16,479 bases of DNA from an uncultured Oscillospiraceae bacterium (GCA_934589325.1 CAKTNU010000012.1:1-16479); one strand, 5' to 3'; numbered from the stretch's first letter, positions 1 through 7,082 are shown. A program made the numbers and translations. The notes: generated by a model not told the origin, from the letters alone.

Positions 1-1099
1 GCCCGTAGCCCAGACCGGCCTCTGTCAGCATATCGAGATAACCGTCATGGCCGAGGAAGAAGGAGAATATCTCGTTTGCCTTGGCGCTGAAATCAACGTC
101 GGCAAAGGCCTCGGGGAACATGAGCGCGCCTGCGTAGTATGCACTGACAAGGGGTATCTCGACGTTTGTATAGTTCGCGGTAGAATTTGGCCACTGGTAG
201 ACCTGCCCGTTCCTAACGGCGCTGAGCTGCTCGAAGAAGCTCGGATCCTCGGCGTACTGGGTCTTGATGAGCTCGAGGTTGCCGGAGTCGAGAATTATGA
301 TGTCAGGATCCCATGCGAGTATCTGCTCGCGGTCGACCTCAACACCTTGAGGGCCTTCGATTATGCCCGCGGCGGCGTCTTTCGCGTGGATGGAGGAGAA
401 AATGGCGCTGTTGGCGTAAACGCCTTCAATGCCGTGACCGCCGCGGAAGGTTGCGGCAGCGCCGAGCGCAAGCGGCTTGCCCTCATCGGGGATGTCCTTG
501 GTGCGCTCGTCAAGGTCGGCGAGGCAGGAATCGATGAAGGAGATTATCTCTTCGGCACGGTCGGGTACTCCGCATGCGTCACCGAATACGCGCAGAGCCA
601 GCTCGTAGTCCTCGCCGAACAGGGTTCCCTGCGGTGCGGCGACGACGGAGCGGCCGAGCTGCTCCTCAATGCTGTTGACTATATCCTCTTCGTAGGTGCA
701 GAGAATTATATCGGGATCGGCCTCAAGGATGACCTCAGGCAGAATCTCGCCGTAGCCGCCGGCAGCGGCGGCGGGCAGATTCATCCAAGTGTCATGATCA
801 TACCAGCCGTAGGCCATGAAGGGGCTGTCGTTCTGGTCGCCGTTTGCGACCGTGACCATCTTATCCTGAAGACCGAGGTAAACAAGCATACGCGTTGCAT
901 TGCCGAGAGTGACGATGCTGTGTATCTCGGTGGGGACCTCTATCTCACGGCCAAGACCGTCGGTTATGGTGCGGGTAGCGGGAGTGTCGGTGCTGTCGGC
1001 TTCCGGAGTCTCGGCGGGGGTACCGTTCTGCTGTCCGCAGCCTGCGAGCAGACTCAGCGAGAGCAGCAGCGCCAGTATGAGTGCAAGGGCCTTTTTCAT
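1..1099 (-). CDS. ABC transporter substrate-binding lipoprotein, iron-complex/cobalamin type (3' end off window)
   Basis: Translated on the minus strand from the ATG at 1099-1097, the frame stays open to the window edge (366 codons). The protein begins with a lysine-hydrophobic signal sequence ending in the lipobox LLAGC (Cys21), then a Thr/Ala/Pro-rich linker. About residue 44 it enters a segment of the form ITDGLGREIEVP..IHSIVTLG, the usual opening of periplasmic-binding-protein-2 domains (PF01497) that bind ferric siderophores, haem or cobalamin. A later EADPDIIL segment and an AWDPDIIILDSG segment are also typical of the family. An AAGGAGAG ribosome binding site lies just upstream of the ATG. 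The mature protein should be lipid-anchored on the outer face of the membrane and deliver ligand to a permease/ATPase not visible here; such genes could lie beyond the left edge. The C-terminus is missing, but at 366 residues little can be lost. The ligand cannot be told from sequence alone. Confidence 0.92.
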   Translation of the reverse strand, partial: MKKALALILALLLSLSLLAGCGQQNGTPAETPEADSTDTPATRTITDGLGREIEVPTEIHSIVTLGNATRMLVYLGLQDKMVTVANGDQNDSPFMAYGWYDHDTWMNLPAAAAGGYGEILPEVILEADPDIILCTYEEDIVNSIEEQLGRSVVAAPQGTLFGEDYELALRVFGDACGVPDRAEEIISFIDSCLADLDERTKDIPDEGKPLALGAAATFRGGHGIEGVYANSAIFSSIHAKDAAAGIIEGPQGVEVDREQILAWDPDIIILDSGNLELIKTQYAEDPSFFEQLSAVRNGQVYQWPNSTANYTNVEIPLVSAYYAGALMFPEAFADVDFSAKANEIFSFFLGHDGYLDMLTEAGLGYG

Positions 1100-1124
1100 G
1101 TGTCTCTCCTTAAAGCATTGTGCT

Positions 1125-1140
1125 TGATCAAAATTTATCA
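1125..1140. promoter_or_regulatory. Imperfect dyad, possible repressor operator
   Basis: TGATCAAAATTTATCA is a 7-2-7 inverted repeat with one mismatched pair. It sits just downstream of the minus-strand -10 box, about where transcription of the lipoprotein gene would begin. Its half-site resembles the TGATAAT half-site of Fur-family metal repressors. Given the likely iron-complex ligand this is suggestive, but the match is weak and the identity is inference. Confidence 0.3.
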
Positions 1141-1145
1141 CGGTA

Positions 1146-1174
1146 ATTATAACAGCATGTCTTCATCTGCGGAA
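1146..1174 (-). promoter_or_regulatory. Promoter of the lipoprotein gene (extended -10)
   Basis: On the minus strand a perfect TATAAT (1151-1146) is preceded by TGT, giving an extended -10 (TGnTATAAT). The matching -35 (TTCCGC at 1174-1169, 17-bp spacing) is poor, which fits dependence on the extended -10. The 5' UTR would be roughly 40 nt. Confidence 0.6.
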
Positions 1175-1175
1175 G

Positions 1176-1187
1176 CCCCCCGGGGGG
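1176..1187. repeat. C6G6 perfect palindrome between divergent promoters
   Basis: Six C followed directly by six G form a self-complementary 12-bp block between the divergent lipoprotein and phosphatase promoters. It has no loop, so it is a poor RNA hairpin. It may be a protein site or chance sequence. Confidence 0.4.
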
Positions 1188-1200
1188 ATAAAATTTTGCC

Positions 1201-1230
1201 TGTACAAACCGCCCGCAGCTGTGATATACT
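1201..1230 (+). promoter_or_regulatory. Probable promoter of the phosphatase-barstar gene
   Basis: TGTACA (1201-1206) and TATACT (1225-1230) are separated by 18 bp. The -10 is good (5 of 6) and the -35 moderate (4 of 6). The predicted start site falls about 25 nt upstream of the chosen start codon. Confidence 0.5.
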
Positions 1231-1260
1231 TAACAGGTTAAAGCTGTGAGGAAGATATAT

Positions 1261-1965
1261 ATGACTAAAATTTTGTTTGTATGCCACGGCAATATTTGCC
1301 GAAGCCCGATGGCAGAGTTTATCATGAGATCGCTTGCCGCATCTGCGGGGCTGGAGCGGGAATTTTATATAGCCTCGGCCGCAACGAGCAGCGAGGAGCT
1401 GGGCAATCCGGTCTATCCACCGGCGCGGCGCAAGCTGGCCGAGCACGGTATCGGCTGCTCGGGCAAGACCGCACGCCGCATGACCTCGGCGGACTATGAC
1501 GAGTTCGACCTGCTTATCGGCATGGACGGAGCGAATATGCGCAATATGCAGCGCATCTGCGGCGGAGATGCCCGGCACAAGCTGCATAAGCTGACCGAAT
1601 ACTGCGGCCGTCCGGAGGATGACGTGGCCGACCCGTGGTATACCGACGATTTCGACACCGCATGGGACGATATCTACGCCGGATGCCGCGGACTTCTTGA
1701 CGCGCTGGCGCCGGAGGTCACGCTTGATCTGTCGCACTGTGAGTCGCGGCACGATATCTACACTGAGCTGCGCGAAAAAATGCGCTGGCAGGATTGGTAC
1801 GGCGAGAATCTCGACGCGCTGTGGGATACGCTGACAGGTCTGCCGTTCTACGGCCGCCGCTTTGCGTTCATCATGCCGGAGGGCGATGTGAGAATGTATG
1901 CCGAAAAGGTCTATGCAACATTCGAGGACGCAGGGCTCCCGGTGCGGAAGCTTGAAAAAGATTAA
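1261..1965 (+). CDS. Low-molecular-weight protein tyrosine phosphatase fused to a barstar-like domain
   Basis: The 234-residue product has two domains. Residues 1-150 are a low-molecular-weight phosphotyrosine phosphatase: the P-loop CHGNICRS (nucleophile Cys8, Arg14, C-x5-R-S) lies at the N-terminus and the DPW general-acid motif (Asp124) at 124-126, both in the usual places. Residues 152-234 match barstar, the barnase inhibitor: WYGENLDALWDTLTG (179-193) is nearly identical to the barstar helix-2 segment, and Asp185 and Asp189 correspond to barstar Asp35 and Asp39, which contact barnase. The normal phosphatase is about 150 residues, so the rest is a true C-terminal addition in the same uninterrupted frame. 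The ATG at 1261 is preferred over the in-frame GTG at 1246 because an AGGAAG ribosome binding site lies correctly before it and the phosphatase fold starts there. No barnase-like RNase is visible nearby. It probably acts in the cytoplasm; the substrate is unknown. No terminator follows directly. Confidence 0.88.
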   Translation: MTKILFVCHGNICRSPMAEFIMRSLAASAGLEREFYIASAATSSEELGNPVYPPARRKLAEHGIGCSGKTARRMTSADYDEFDLLIGMDGANMRNMQRICGGDARHKLHKLTEYCGRPEDDVADPWYTDDFDTAWDDIYAGCRGLLDALAPEVTLDLSHCESRHDIYTELREKMRWQDWYGENLDALWDTLTGLPFYGRRFAFIMPEGDVRMYAEKVYATFEDAGLPVRKLEKD

Positions 1966-1986
1966 GCAAATCTAAGAATAAAATGT

Positions 1987-2015
1987 TTGACAATATATAC
2001 TTCGTGTGTTAACCT
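1987..2015 (+). promoter_or_regulatory. Promoter of the leader peptide / ABC exporter operon
   Basis: A consensus -35 TTGACA (1987-1992) is followed after 17 bp by TAACCT (2010-2015). The -10 hexamer is imperfect but carries a TGT extension (2007-2009). Transcription would start about 2022, giving a leader RNA of about 165 nt to the terminator. Confidence 0.65.
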
Positions 2016-2064
2016 AATAAAGTCTTAAAGCGTTTTATATATTAATAAGAAAGGAGTCGCCAAG

Positions 2065-2127
2065 ATGATCAGCAAGTCCAAGGAAAATAAGAATACGAAT
2101 ACCGAATCCGGGCGGCTCTGTGCGTGA
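2065..2127 (+). CDS. 20-residue leader peptide of the ABC exporter operon
   Basis: A short reading frame encodes MISKSKENKNTNTESGRLCA. It has a strong AAAGGAG ribosome binding site (2050-2056) with 8-nt spacing to the ATG, better than that of the exporter gene downstream. The peptide is Lys/Asn/Thr/Ser-rich with no signal or membrane segment, so a secreted or structural role is unlikely. It lies between a promoter and an intrinsic terminator that precedes a drug-type ABC exporter, and its 3' end contains the bases that can pair with the terminator's 5' arm. That layout is the hallmark of a leader whose translation controls attenuation, as described for bmrB ahead of bmrCD in Bacillus subtilis. 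I do not recognise the peptide as a named family. Translation and regulatory role are inferred from layout, not shown. Confidence 0.75.
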   Translation: MISKSKENKNTNTESGRLCA

Positions 2128-2163
2128 ATCAGCCCTGCATATTTTCATGGATATATGCCCGGA
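2107..2163 (+). promoter_or_regulatory. Predicted antiterminator pairing
   Basis: TCCGGGC (2107-2113, codons 15-17 of the leader peptide) is a perfect 7-bp complement of GCCCGGA (2157-2163), the 5' arm of the terminator. Pairing would stop the terminator from folding. The adjoining GGCGGCTC (2111-2118) can instead pair over 8 bp, with one G-U, with GAGTCGCC (2054-2061), which overlaps the leader's ribosome binding site. This second pairing would block the antiterminator. A ribosome stalled early in the leader would favour antitermination; one reaching the stop codon, or no ribosome, would favour termination. Confidence 0.6.
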
Positions 2164-2186
2164 AGCGTCAGCTTCCGGGCTTTTTT
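2157..2186 (+). terminator. Intrinsic terminator acting as attenuator
   Basis: GCCCGGAAGC (2157-2166), loop GTCA and GCTTCCGGGC (2171-2180) form a perfect 10-bp stem followed by six T (2181-2186). It stands 40 nt upstream of the exporter gene and downstream of the operon's apparent promoter, so it must be bypassed for the exporter to be made. It would also end any transcript arriving from the phosphatase gene. Confidence 0.9.
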
Positions 2187-2226
2187 GCGCACTGAGCCTT
2201 AGAATTAAGAGGAACTGAAGTTATAT

Positions 2227-3951
2227 ATGAAAAGAATCGTACCATTTTTAAAGCCATACAGGACTTCGCTGCTTTTTGCAGTGCTGCTCAGTGCGGCATC
2301 GACGATATGTGAGCTGCTGCTGCCGACGATCATGAGCGATATTCTCGACAAGGGCGTGTACCTTGCAGACCTTTCGTATATTCTCCGCTGCTGCGGCCGC
2401 ATGCTCATTGTTGCGCTCGTGAGTCTAGGCACCGTGCTGGGAGGAAGATATCTGAGCGCACAGGTGGTCGCGGGCTTCTGTACCGATCTGCGTGAGACCG
2501 TGTTCTGCAAGGTCAACAATATGAGCTTCGAGGAATTCAGTGCCACCGGAGCCGCCGCGCTTCTCAGCCGGGCCACGCACGATATCGGCGGCCTTTCATG
2601 GGTCGCGTCGATGCTCTCCGGCAGCGTCGTGACGATACCGGTGCTGTTTCTGGGCGGTGTGCTGCTGGCACTGCGCAAGGATGCGGTGCTGGCGCTCATT
2701 ATGCTGGTGTTCGTACCGGTGGTGTTCGCCGTTGTCATTGCGGTGGGCAGAAAGATAGAGCCGCTGTGGGTCACATCCGACAGTTATGTTGATAAGCAGA
2801 ACGACATCGTGCGTGAACGGCTGCACGGAATACGCGTCATCCGTGCGTTCAACAGCGAACCGCGTGAGCATCAGCGTATCGACGAGGCCACGCACGTTAT
2901 GGCCGACAATATCATCCGTGCAAATGTCAGCATGGGGCTTGTGTCTCCGCTGGCTATCGCGCTGATGAACATGGCAGCGGTGCTTATCGTGTGGATAGGC
3001 GGCTGGCGAATGGAAAACGGCGTCAGCTCCGTGAGCGGCGGCGACATCTTCGCAATAGTCCAGTACGTTGCACTGACGATGAACGGCGTCGTGATGGCGG
3101 CGTTTATGATCGTCATGTTCCCGCACGCCAAGGTCGCCGCGGGGCGTATCGGCGTTGTGCTCGACTCCGAGGGCATTGCAGACCCCAACCCCGAGGAGCC
3201 GCTCGAGTTCAAGGGCGATATCAGGTTTGAGCATGTGAGCTTCTGCTATGACGGGGCGAGTGTCCCTGCGGCGGAGAATATCACGCTGCATATCCGCCCC
3301 GGCGAAAGGGCGGCGATAATCGGCGGTACGGGCAGCGGCAAATCTACGCTGGTACAGCTGCTGATGAGCTTCCGCCTGCCGACCTCCGGAAAGATATATT
3401 TTGACGGCCGCGACGCGGCGACGATAAACAGAAAGACCATACGCGAAAATATGAGCTGCGTGCTGCAGCGCCCTGCGATATATTCCGGCAGTATCCGGAA
3501 AAATGTCATGATGGGGCGCCCCGGCGCGAGCGAGTCGGAGCTTGCGGAGGCGATCGACATCGCGCAGATGGCGGACTTTACTGCTTCCCTGCCCGACGGT
3601 TTGGAACATAGGCTCGAGCAGTCCGGCAAAAATCTCTCCGGCGGGCAGAAGCAGCGCATTTGCATTGCGCGTGCGATACTGAAAAACGCTCCGATATTTA
3701 TCTTTGACGACAGCTTCTCCGCGTTGGACTTCATGACCGAGGCGCGGCTGCGCGCCCGGCTCGGCGAAAAGATCCGGGGACGGACGCAGATAGTCGTCAC
3801 CCAGCGCATCAGCTCCGCAATGAGCAGCGACTGTATCTTCGTCATGGATGGAGGACGGCTGGTCGACGCTGGGCGGCATGATGAGCTCCTTGAGCGATGC
3901 CGCATCTACAGGGAGATATACATCTCCCAGACTGGAGGTGAGGCAAAATGA
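2227..3951 (+). CDS. ABC exporter half-transporter, degenerate-site subunit of a heterodimer
   Basis: This 574-residue protein is an ABC half-transporter: an N-terminal six-helix exporter domain (about 10-300) and a C-terminal ATPase domain (about 330-574). The ATPase has Walker A GGTGSGKST (366-374), Q-loop Gln414, signature LSGGQKQR (470-477) and Walker B FIFDD (491-495). Two catalytic positions are altered: the Walker B glutamate is Asp495, and the switch histidine is Gln526 in VVTQR. Such changes are typical of the degenerate ATP site in heterodimeric exporters such as BmrC/BmrD and TM287/288. The next gene, with a canonical site, overlaps by 4 bp and is the obvious partner. Members of this group export drugs or other amphipathic compounds; the substrate here is unknown. 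The best ribosome binding site (AGAGGA, 2208-2213) is about 13 nt from the ATG, longer than usual. Expression is probably gated by the upstream attenuator. Confidence 0.93.
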   Translation: MKRIVPFLKPYRTSLLFAVLLSAASTICELLLPTIMSDILDKGVYLADLSYILRCCGRMLIVALVSLGTVLGGRYLSAQVVAGFCTDLRETVFCKVNNMSFEEFSATGAAALLSRATHDIGGLSWVASMLSGSVVTIPVLFLGGVLLALRKDAVLALIMLVFVPVVFAVVIAVGRKIEPLWVTSDSYVDKQNDIVRERLHGIRVIRAFNSEPREHQRIDEATHVMADNIIRANVSMGLVSPLAIALMNMAAVLIVWIGGWRMENGVSSVSGGDIFAIVQYVALTMNGVVMAAFMIVMFPHAKVAAGRIGVVLDSEGIADPNPEEPLEFKGDIRFEHVSFCYDGASVPAAENITLHIRPGERAAIIGGTGSGKSTLVQLLMSFRLPTSGKIYFDGRDAATINRKTIRENMSCVLQRPAIYSGSIRKNVMMGRPGASESELAEAIDIAQMADFTASLPDGLEHRLEQSGKNLSGGQKQRICIARAILKNAPIFIFDDSFSALDFMTEARLRARLGEKIRGRTQIVVTQRISSAMSSDCIFVMDGGRLVDAGRHDELLERCRIYREIYISQTGGEAK

Positions 3952-5732
3952 AGAAGCATAAAATCACTCGCGAGCAGCGCCGTCAGGACCGCGCTGTGCT
4001 GCTGAGACTTATACAGGAGGCGCGGCCGATATATAAATGGCTGGCGCTGGCCTGCGTGATAAGTCTGGTCATTATCATTTGCGCGGTAGTCTCGCCGCAG
4101 ATACTTGGCGACTGTGTCCAGCTGCTGTACGATTTCTGGGCAGGCAGCTTCACCGGGGCGAGTTTGACTGCGGCGCTTATGCCCGGATGTCTCGCGCTGG
4201 CGGGAGTGTATCTGCTGCAAAGCCTGATGAGCTGGCTGAAAATGCTGCTGCTCAATAATGTTGTCAGCCGCTATTTCACCTGTGCCCTGCGCATCAAGCT
4301 CTCGGCCAAGATAAGCAGGCTCCCGGTTAGCTTTGTGGACAGGACCCCTGTCGGGCAGATACTCGACCGCATGACCGAGGATGTCTCAACGATGGGCAAC
4401 TCCATCCACAGTATTATCGATACGCTGATGGTCGGCTTCCTGCAGATAATTGCGATCGCCGTGATGATGCTGCTGGAGGACTGGCGGCTGGCGCTGGTCG
4501 TGATACTCTTCATGCCGGTGTCGGTGCTGCTGTCGGTGAAGATATCCGCCCTGAGCGGAAAGCATTTCGAGCAGATGTTCGCCGTCGGCGGTCAGCGCTT
4601 TGCCCATGTGGAGGAGAGCTTCACAAATTATCAGACCACAAAGGCCTATAATTACGAGCAGGTGACCATTGATGTGCATCATGAGATATGTGAGAAGCGG
4701 AAAAGCTCAGAGGCAGCGGCGAATTTCCTCAGCTCATTGGTGCGCCCGTGCATCGCGTTTTCAAATGCGCTTGCGTATATCCTGATCTGTGTCCTGGGCG
4801 GCGTGCTCATCGTCGAAAATGGTGTGGGCATTGGCGTCGTCGTGACTGTGGTGCTGTTCGCAAGGCAGTTTTCCGCGCCGCTTGAGCAGATAGCCGAAGG
4901 CATGAGCAGCCTCCAGAGAACCAAGGCCGCCTCAAAGCGTGTGTTCGACATGCTGGACGCCGAGGAGGAGCCGCAGCAGAGCGGGCATATCCCCGGGGAC
5001 GTCAAGGGCGATGTGAAATTTGAAAATGTCAGCTTTTCCTATGATAAGGATACCCCGCTGATACGCGATCTCAACATTGATGTGAAGCACGGGCAGAAAA
5101 TCGCCATCGTCGGGCCGACAGGTGCGGGCAAGACCACGATAGTCAACCTGCTTATGCGCTTCTACGATATTGACGGCGGCCGCATAAGCATTGACGGCTT
5201 TGACATTTCCGCTGCATCACGGGACGATGTCCGTGCCCTGTTTGGAATGGTGCTTCAGGATACATGGCTGTTCAGCGGCACCGTGGCCGATAACGTTGCC
5301 TACGGTAGACCGGATGCGACGCGTGAAGAGATAATCGCCGCCTGCGACGAGGCATACTGTGACCATTTCATCCGCACACTGCCGCAGGGCTACGACACTA
5401 TGGTCAGCGAGGACTCGGCAAGCATTTCCGGCGGGCAGAAGCAGCTGCTGACTATTGCCCGTGCGCTGCTGGCCGACCGGCGCCTGCTTATCCTCGATGA
5501 GGCGACATCGAATGTAGATACACGTACCGAGGTGCTGATCCAGAAGGCAATGGATAAGCTCATGCGCGGGCGCACATGCTTTGTCATTGCGCACCGGCTT
5601 TCCACCATAGTCGATTCTGACCTCATCCTTGTCCTGCGCGACGGACAGATAGTCGAGACCGGACGGCACCAGGAGCTTCTTGAGCGCAGGGGCTTTTATT
5701 ACGAGCTCTACACCAGCCAGTACGCGATATAA
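3948..5732 (+). CDS. ABC exporter half-transporter, canonical-site subunit of a heterodimer
   Basis: This 594-residue half-transporter has a charged N-terminal segment (1-25), a six-helix membrane domain (about 28-320) and a C-terminal ATPase domain. The catalytic set is complete: Walker A GPTGAGKTT (389-397), signature ISGGQKQ (493-499), Walker B LLILDE (513-518, catalytic Glu518) and switch His549 in IAHR. Its ATG overlaps the stop of the preceding gene (ATGA), and GGAGGTGA lies just upstream, so the two subunits should be translationally coupled and made in equal amounts. The intact site here and the altered site in its partner together fit a heterodimeric BmrCD/LmrCD-type exporter in the cytoplasmic membrane. 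The second ORF ends just before a strong terminator, which closes the operon. Confidence 0.94.
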   Translation: MKKHKITREQRRQDRAVLLRLIQEARPIYKWLALACVISLVIIICAVVSPQILGDCVQLLYDFWAGSFTGASLTAALMPGCLALAGVYLLQSLMSWLKMLLLNNVVSRYFTCALRIKLSAKISRLPVSFVDRTPVGQILDRMTEDVSTMGNSIHSIIDTLMVGFLQIIAIAVMMLLEDWRLALVVILFMPVSVLLSVKISALSGKHFEQMFAVGGQRFAHVEESFTNYQTTKAYNYEQVTIDVHHEICEKRKSSEAAANFLSSLVRPCIAFSNALAYILICVLGGVLIVENGVGIGVVVTVVLFARQFSAPLEQIAEGMSSLQRTKAASKRVFDMLDAEEEPQQSGHIPGDVKGDVKFENVSFSYDKDTPLIRDLNIDVKHGQKIAIVGPTGAGKTTIVNLLMRFYDIDGGRISIDGFDISAASRDDVRALFGMVLQDTWLFSGTVADNVAYGRPDATREEIIAACDEAYCDHFIRTLPQGYDTMVSEDSASISGGQKQLLTIARALLADRRLLILDEATSNVDTRTEVLIQKAMDKLMRGRTCFVIAHRLSTIVDSDLILVLRDGQIVETGRHQELLERRGFYYELYTSQYAI

Positions 5733-5750
5733 GCGAGGTATGATAGTTTG

Positions 5751-5786
5751 AAAATACGGGCAGACGAGAGTCTGCCTGTATTTTAT
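5751..5786 (+). terminator. Intrinsic terminator of the ABC exporter operon
   Basis: AAAATACGGGCAGAC (5751-5765), loop GAGA and GTCTGCCTGTATTTT (5770-5784) form a 15-bp stem with one G-U pair; the stem ends in a T run. The A run on the left means it could also work on the opposite strand. Confidence 0.88.
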
Positions 5787-5814
5787 ATAGGTCAATGATC
5801 AATACTCTGGAATC

Positions 5815-5847
5815 AAAAAACCAGACAGGCAAAAGCCTGTCTGGTTT
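5815..5847 (-). terminator. Intrinsic terminator of the nucleoside-binding lipoprotein gene
   Basis: Read on the minus strand, AAACCAGACAGGC (5847-5835), loop TTTT and GCCTGTCTGGTTT (5830-5818) form a perfect 13-bp stem that runs into a six-T tract. It starts 25 nt after the stop codon of the convergent lipoprotein gene. Confidence 0.92.
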
Positions 5848-5871
5848 GAGTTTGTGCAATCGTCAAGTAAA

Positions 5872-7044
5872 TTACTTGATGTTGCCCTGATAGTCAACAG
5901 TGATGGTCTGGACGGTAGGCTCGGTCTCGGTGCTGTTGGAGACGGTGATGGTGCCGTCGAACATTGCAGCGACGAGAGCGGCGTAGTCTTCCTTGGTGAA
6001 GCCATCGGCCCACTGAGTGGACTCATAGGGGATCTGGACGTAGTTGGACTCAACATCGGTGCCGGAGACGAGGCCGAGGGTGTTGATCTGGCCTGCGTAC
6101 TCTGCCCAGTTGTCATCGAGGATCAGCTTGCCGAGGATGGTCTTAACGGTGGGAGCAAGACCCTTCATTGCGGAGGTAACGGTCATGCCTTCGCCGTAAG
6201 CATCGATGATGCCGGCCTGATCGACGTCAACGCCGATGACCTTGCCGCCGACCTTTGCAGCAGCTTCAGCAGCGGAGATGTAGATGCCGCCGCCGCAGGC
6301 AAAGACGACCTCAGTGCCGTTGGCATACCAGGTGTCCATGTAAGCGGTGATGTCTGCATCGCCGGAGAACTGGTTGCCGTAGACATAGTTGAGGGTGACG
6401 TCTGCACCGAGCTCGGTTGCAGCAGCGTCTGCGCCCTGAACAAAGCCGTAGCCGTAACGGACGACTGCGGGAACTGCCATACCGCCGAGGAAGCCGAGCT
6501 TGGTGTAGCCGAGCTTAACAGCTGCGTAACCGGCCATGTAGCCGCACAGCTCTTCCTGGTAGACAGCGCAGGTAACGTTCTCGGGGAGCTGGTAATCGCC
6601 GAGGTCGCCCTGGGAAACGTCAAGAGCGATGAACTTGACATCGGGGTAGAGGTCCGCGACCTGAGTGATGGTCTCGCCGAAGGCGTAGCCGGGCATTACG
6701 ACGACATTGTAGCCATCTGCAACTGCGGCGTCGACCATTGCGACACGCTCTGCGGTGGAGTCGCCTGCGGGCTTGTAGTACTTGAAGTCAACGCCGTTGG
6801 CTTCGCAGAACTCCTTGCAGCCTTCGTAGGTGGTCTGGTTGAAGGACTGGTCGGTGATATCGCCGTAGTCGGTGATCATAGCGACCTTGTAGGTAACGGC
6901 TTCGGGAGCCTCAGGAGCGGTGGACTCTCCAGCTTCGGGAGCCTTGCTCTCTTCTGCGGGCTTGTCAGTCGCTGCAGTCTGGCCGCAGGCGCACAGAGCA
7001 AAGACCATGCACAGAGCGAGAACGAGTGCGAGAATCTTCTTCAT
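5872..7044 (-). CDS. BMP/PnrA-family nucleoside-binding lipoprotein
   Basis: The 390-residue product starts with a signal sequence and lipobox LCAC (Cys20), then an Ala/Glu/Pro-rich linker to about residue 48. The core begins TYKVAMITDYGDITDQSFNQ (51-70), a BMP-family (PF02608) opening; the D-x-S-F-N-Q element is typical of the substrate-binding protein of nucleoside ABC importers (PnrA, BmpA, B. subtilis YufN). The ATG at 7044 is chosen because GGAGGAA lies at proper distance and the signal peptide starts MKKILA; an in-frame ATG at 7086 would put extra residues before the signal and lies in the promoter. It is probably anchored outside the cell and hands nucleosides to the ATPase and permeases encoded at 9442-13060. 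Unlike B. subtilis yufNOPQ it is not in one operon with them: it lies on the other strand, downstream of deoD. Ligand specificity is inferred from family and context. Confidence 0.93.
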   Translation of the reverse strand: MKKILALVLALCMVFALCACGQTAATDKPAEESKAPEAGESTAPEAPEAVTYKVAMITDYGDITDQSFNQTTYEGCKEFCEANGVDFKYYKPAGDSTAERVAMVDAAVADGYNVVVMPGYAFGETITQVADLYPDVKFIALDVSQGDLGDYQLPENVTCAVYQEELCGYMAGYAAVKLGYTKLGFLGGMAVPAVVRYGYGFVQGADAAATELGADVTLNYVYGNQFSGDADITAYMDTWYANGTEVVFACGGGIYISAAEAAAKVGGKVIGVDVDQAGIIDAYGEGMTVTSAMKGLAPTVKTILGKLILDDNWAEYAGQINTLGLVSGTDVESNYVQIPYESTQWADGFTKEDYAALVAAMFDGTITVSNSTETEPTVQTITVDYQGNIK

Positions 7045-7066
7045 GTTATTTCCTCCATAAAAATTT

Positions 7067-7082
7067 TGTACATTTCCGTACA
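7067..7082. promoter_or_regulatory. Inverted repeat at the lipoprotein transcription start, possible operator
   Basis: TGTAC (7067-7071), six bases, then GTACA (7078-7082) form a perfect dyad. It covers roughly +1 to +16 of the predicted lipoprotein transcript, where a repressor would block initiation. The factor is unknown. Confidence 0.35.

Noticed and set aside
47..1249. Long plus-strand open frame (400 codons) across the left edge gene
   Set aside because: The opposite strand encodes a lipoprotein with signal sequence, lipobox, ribosome binding site and family motifs; the plus-strand frame has none and is a shadow of biased codon use.
2596..3879. Minus-strand open frame of 427 codons inside the first ABC exporter gene
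   Set aside because: His/Arg/Asp-rich translation with no domain and no ribosome binding site; antisense shadow of a gene with all ABC motifs.
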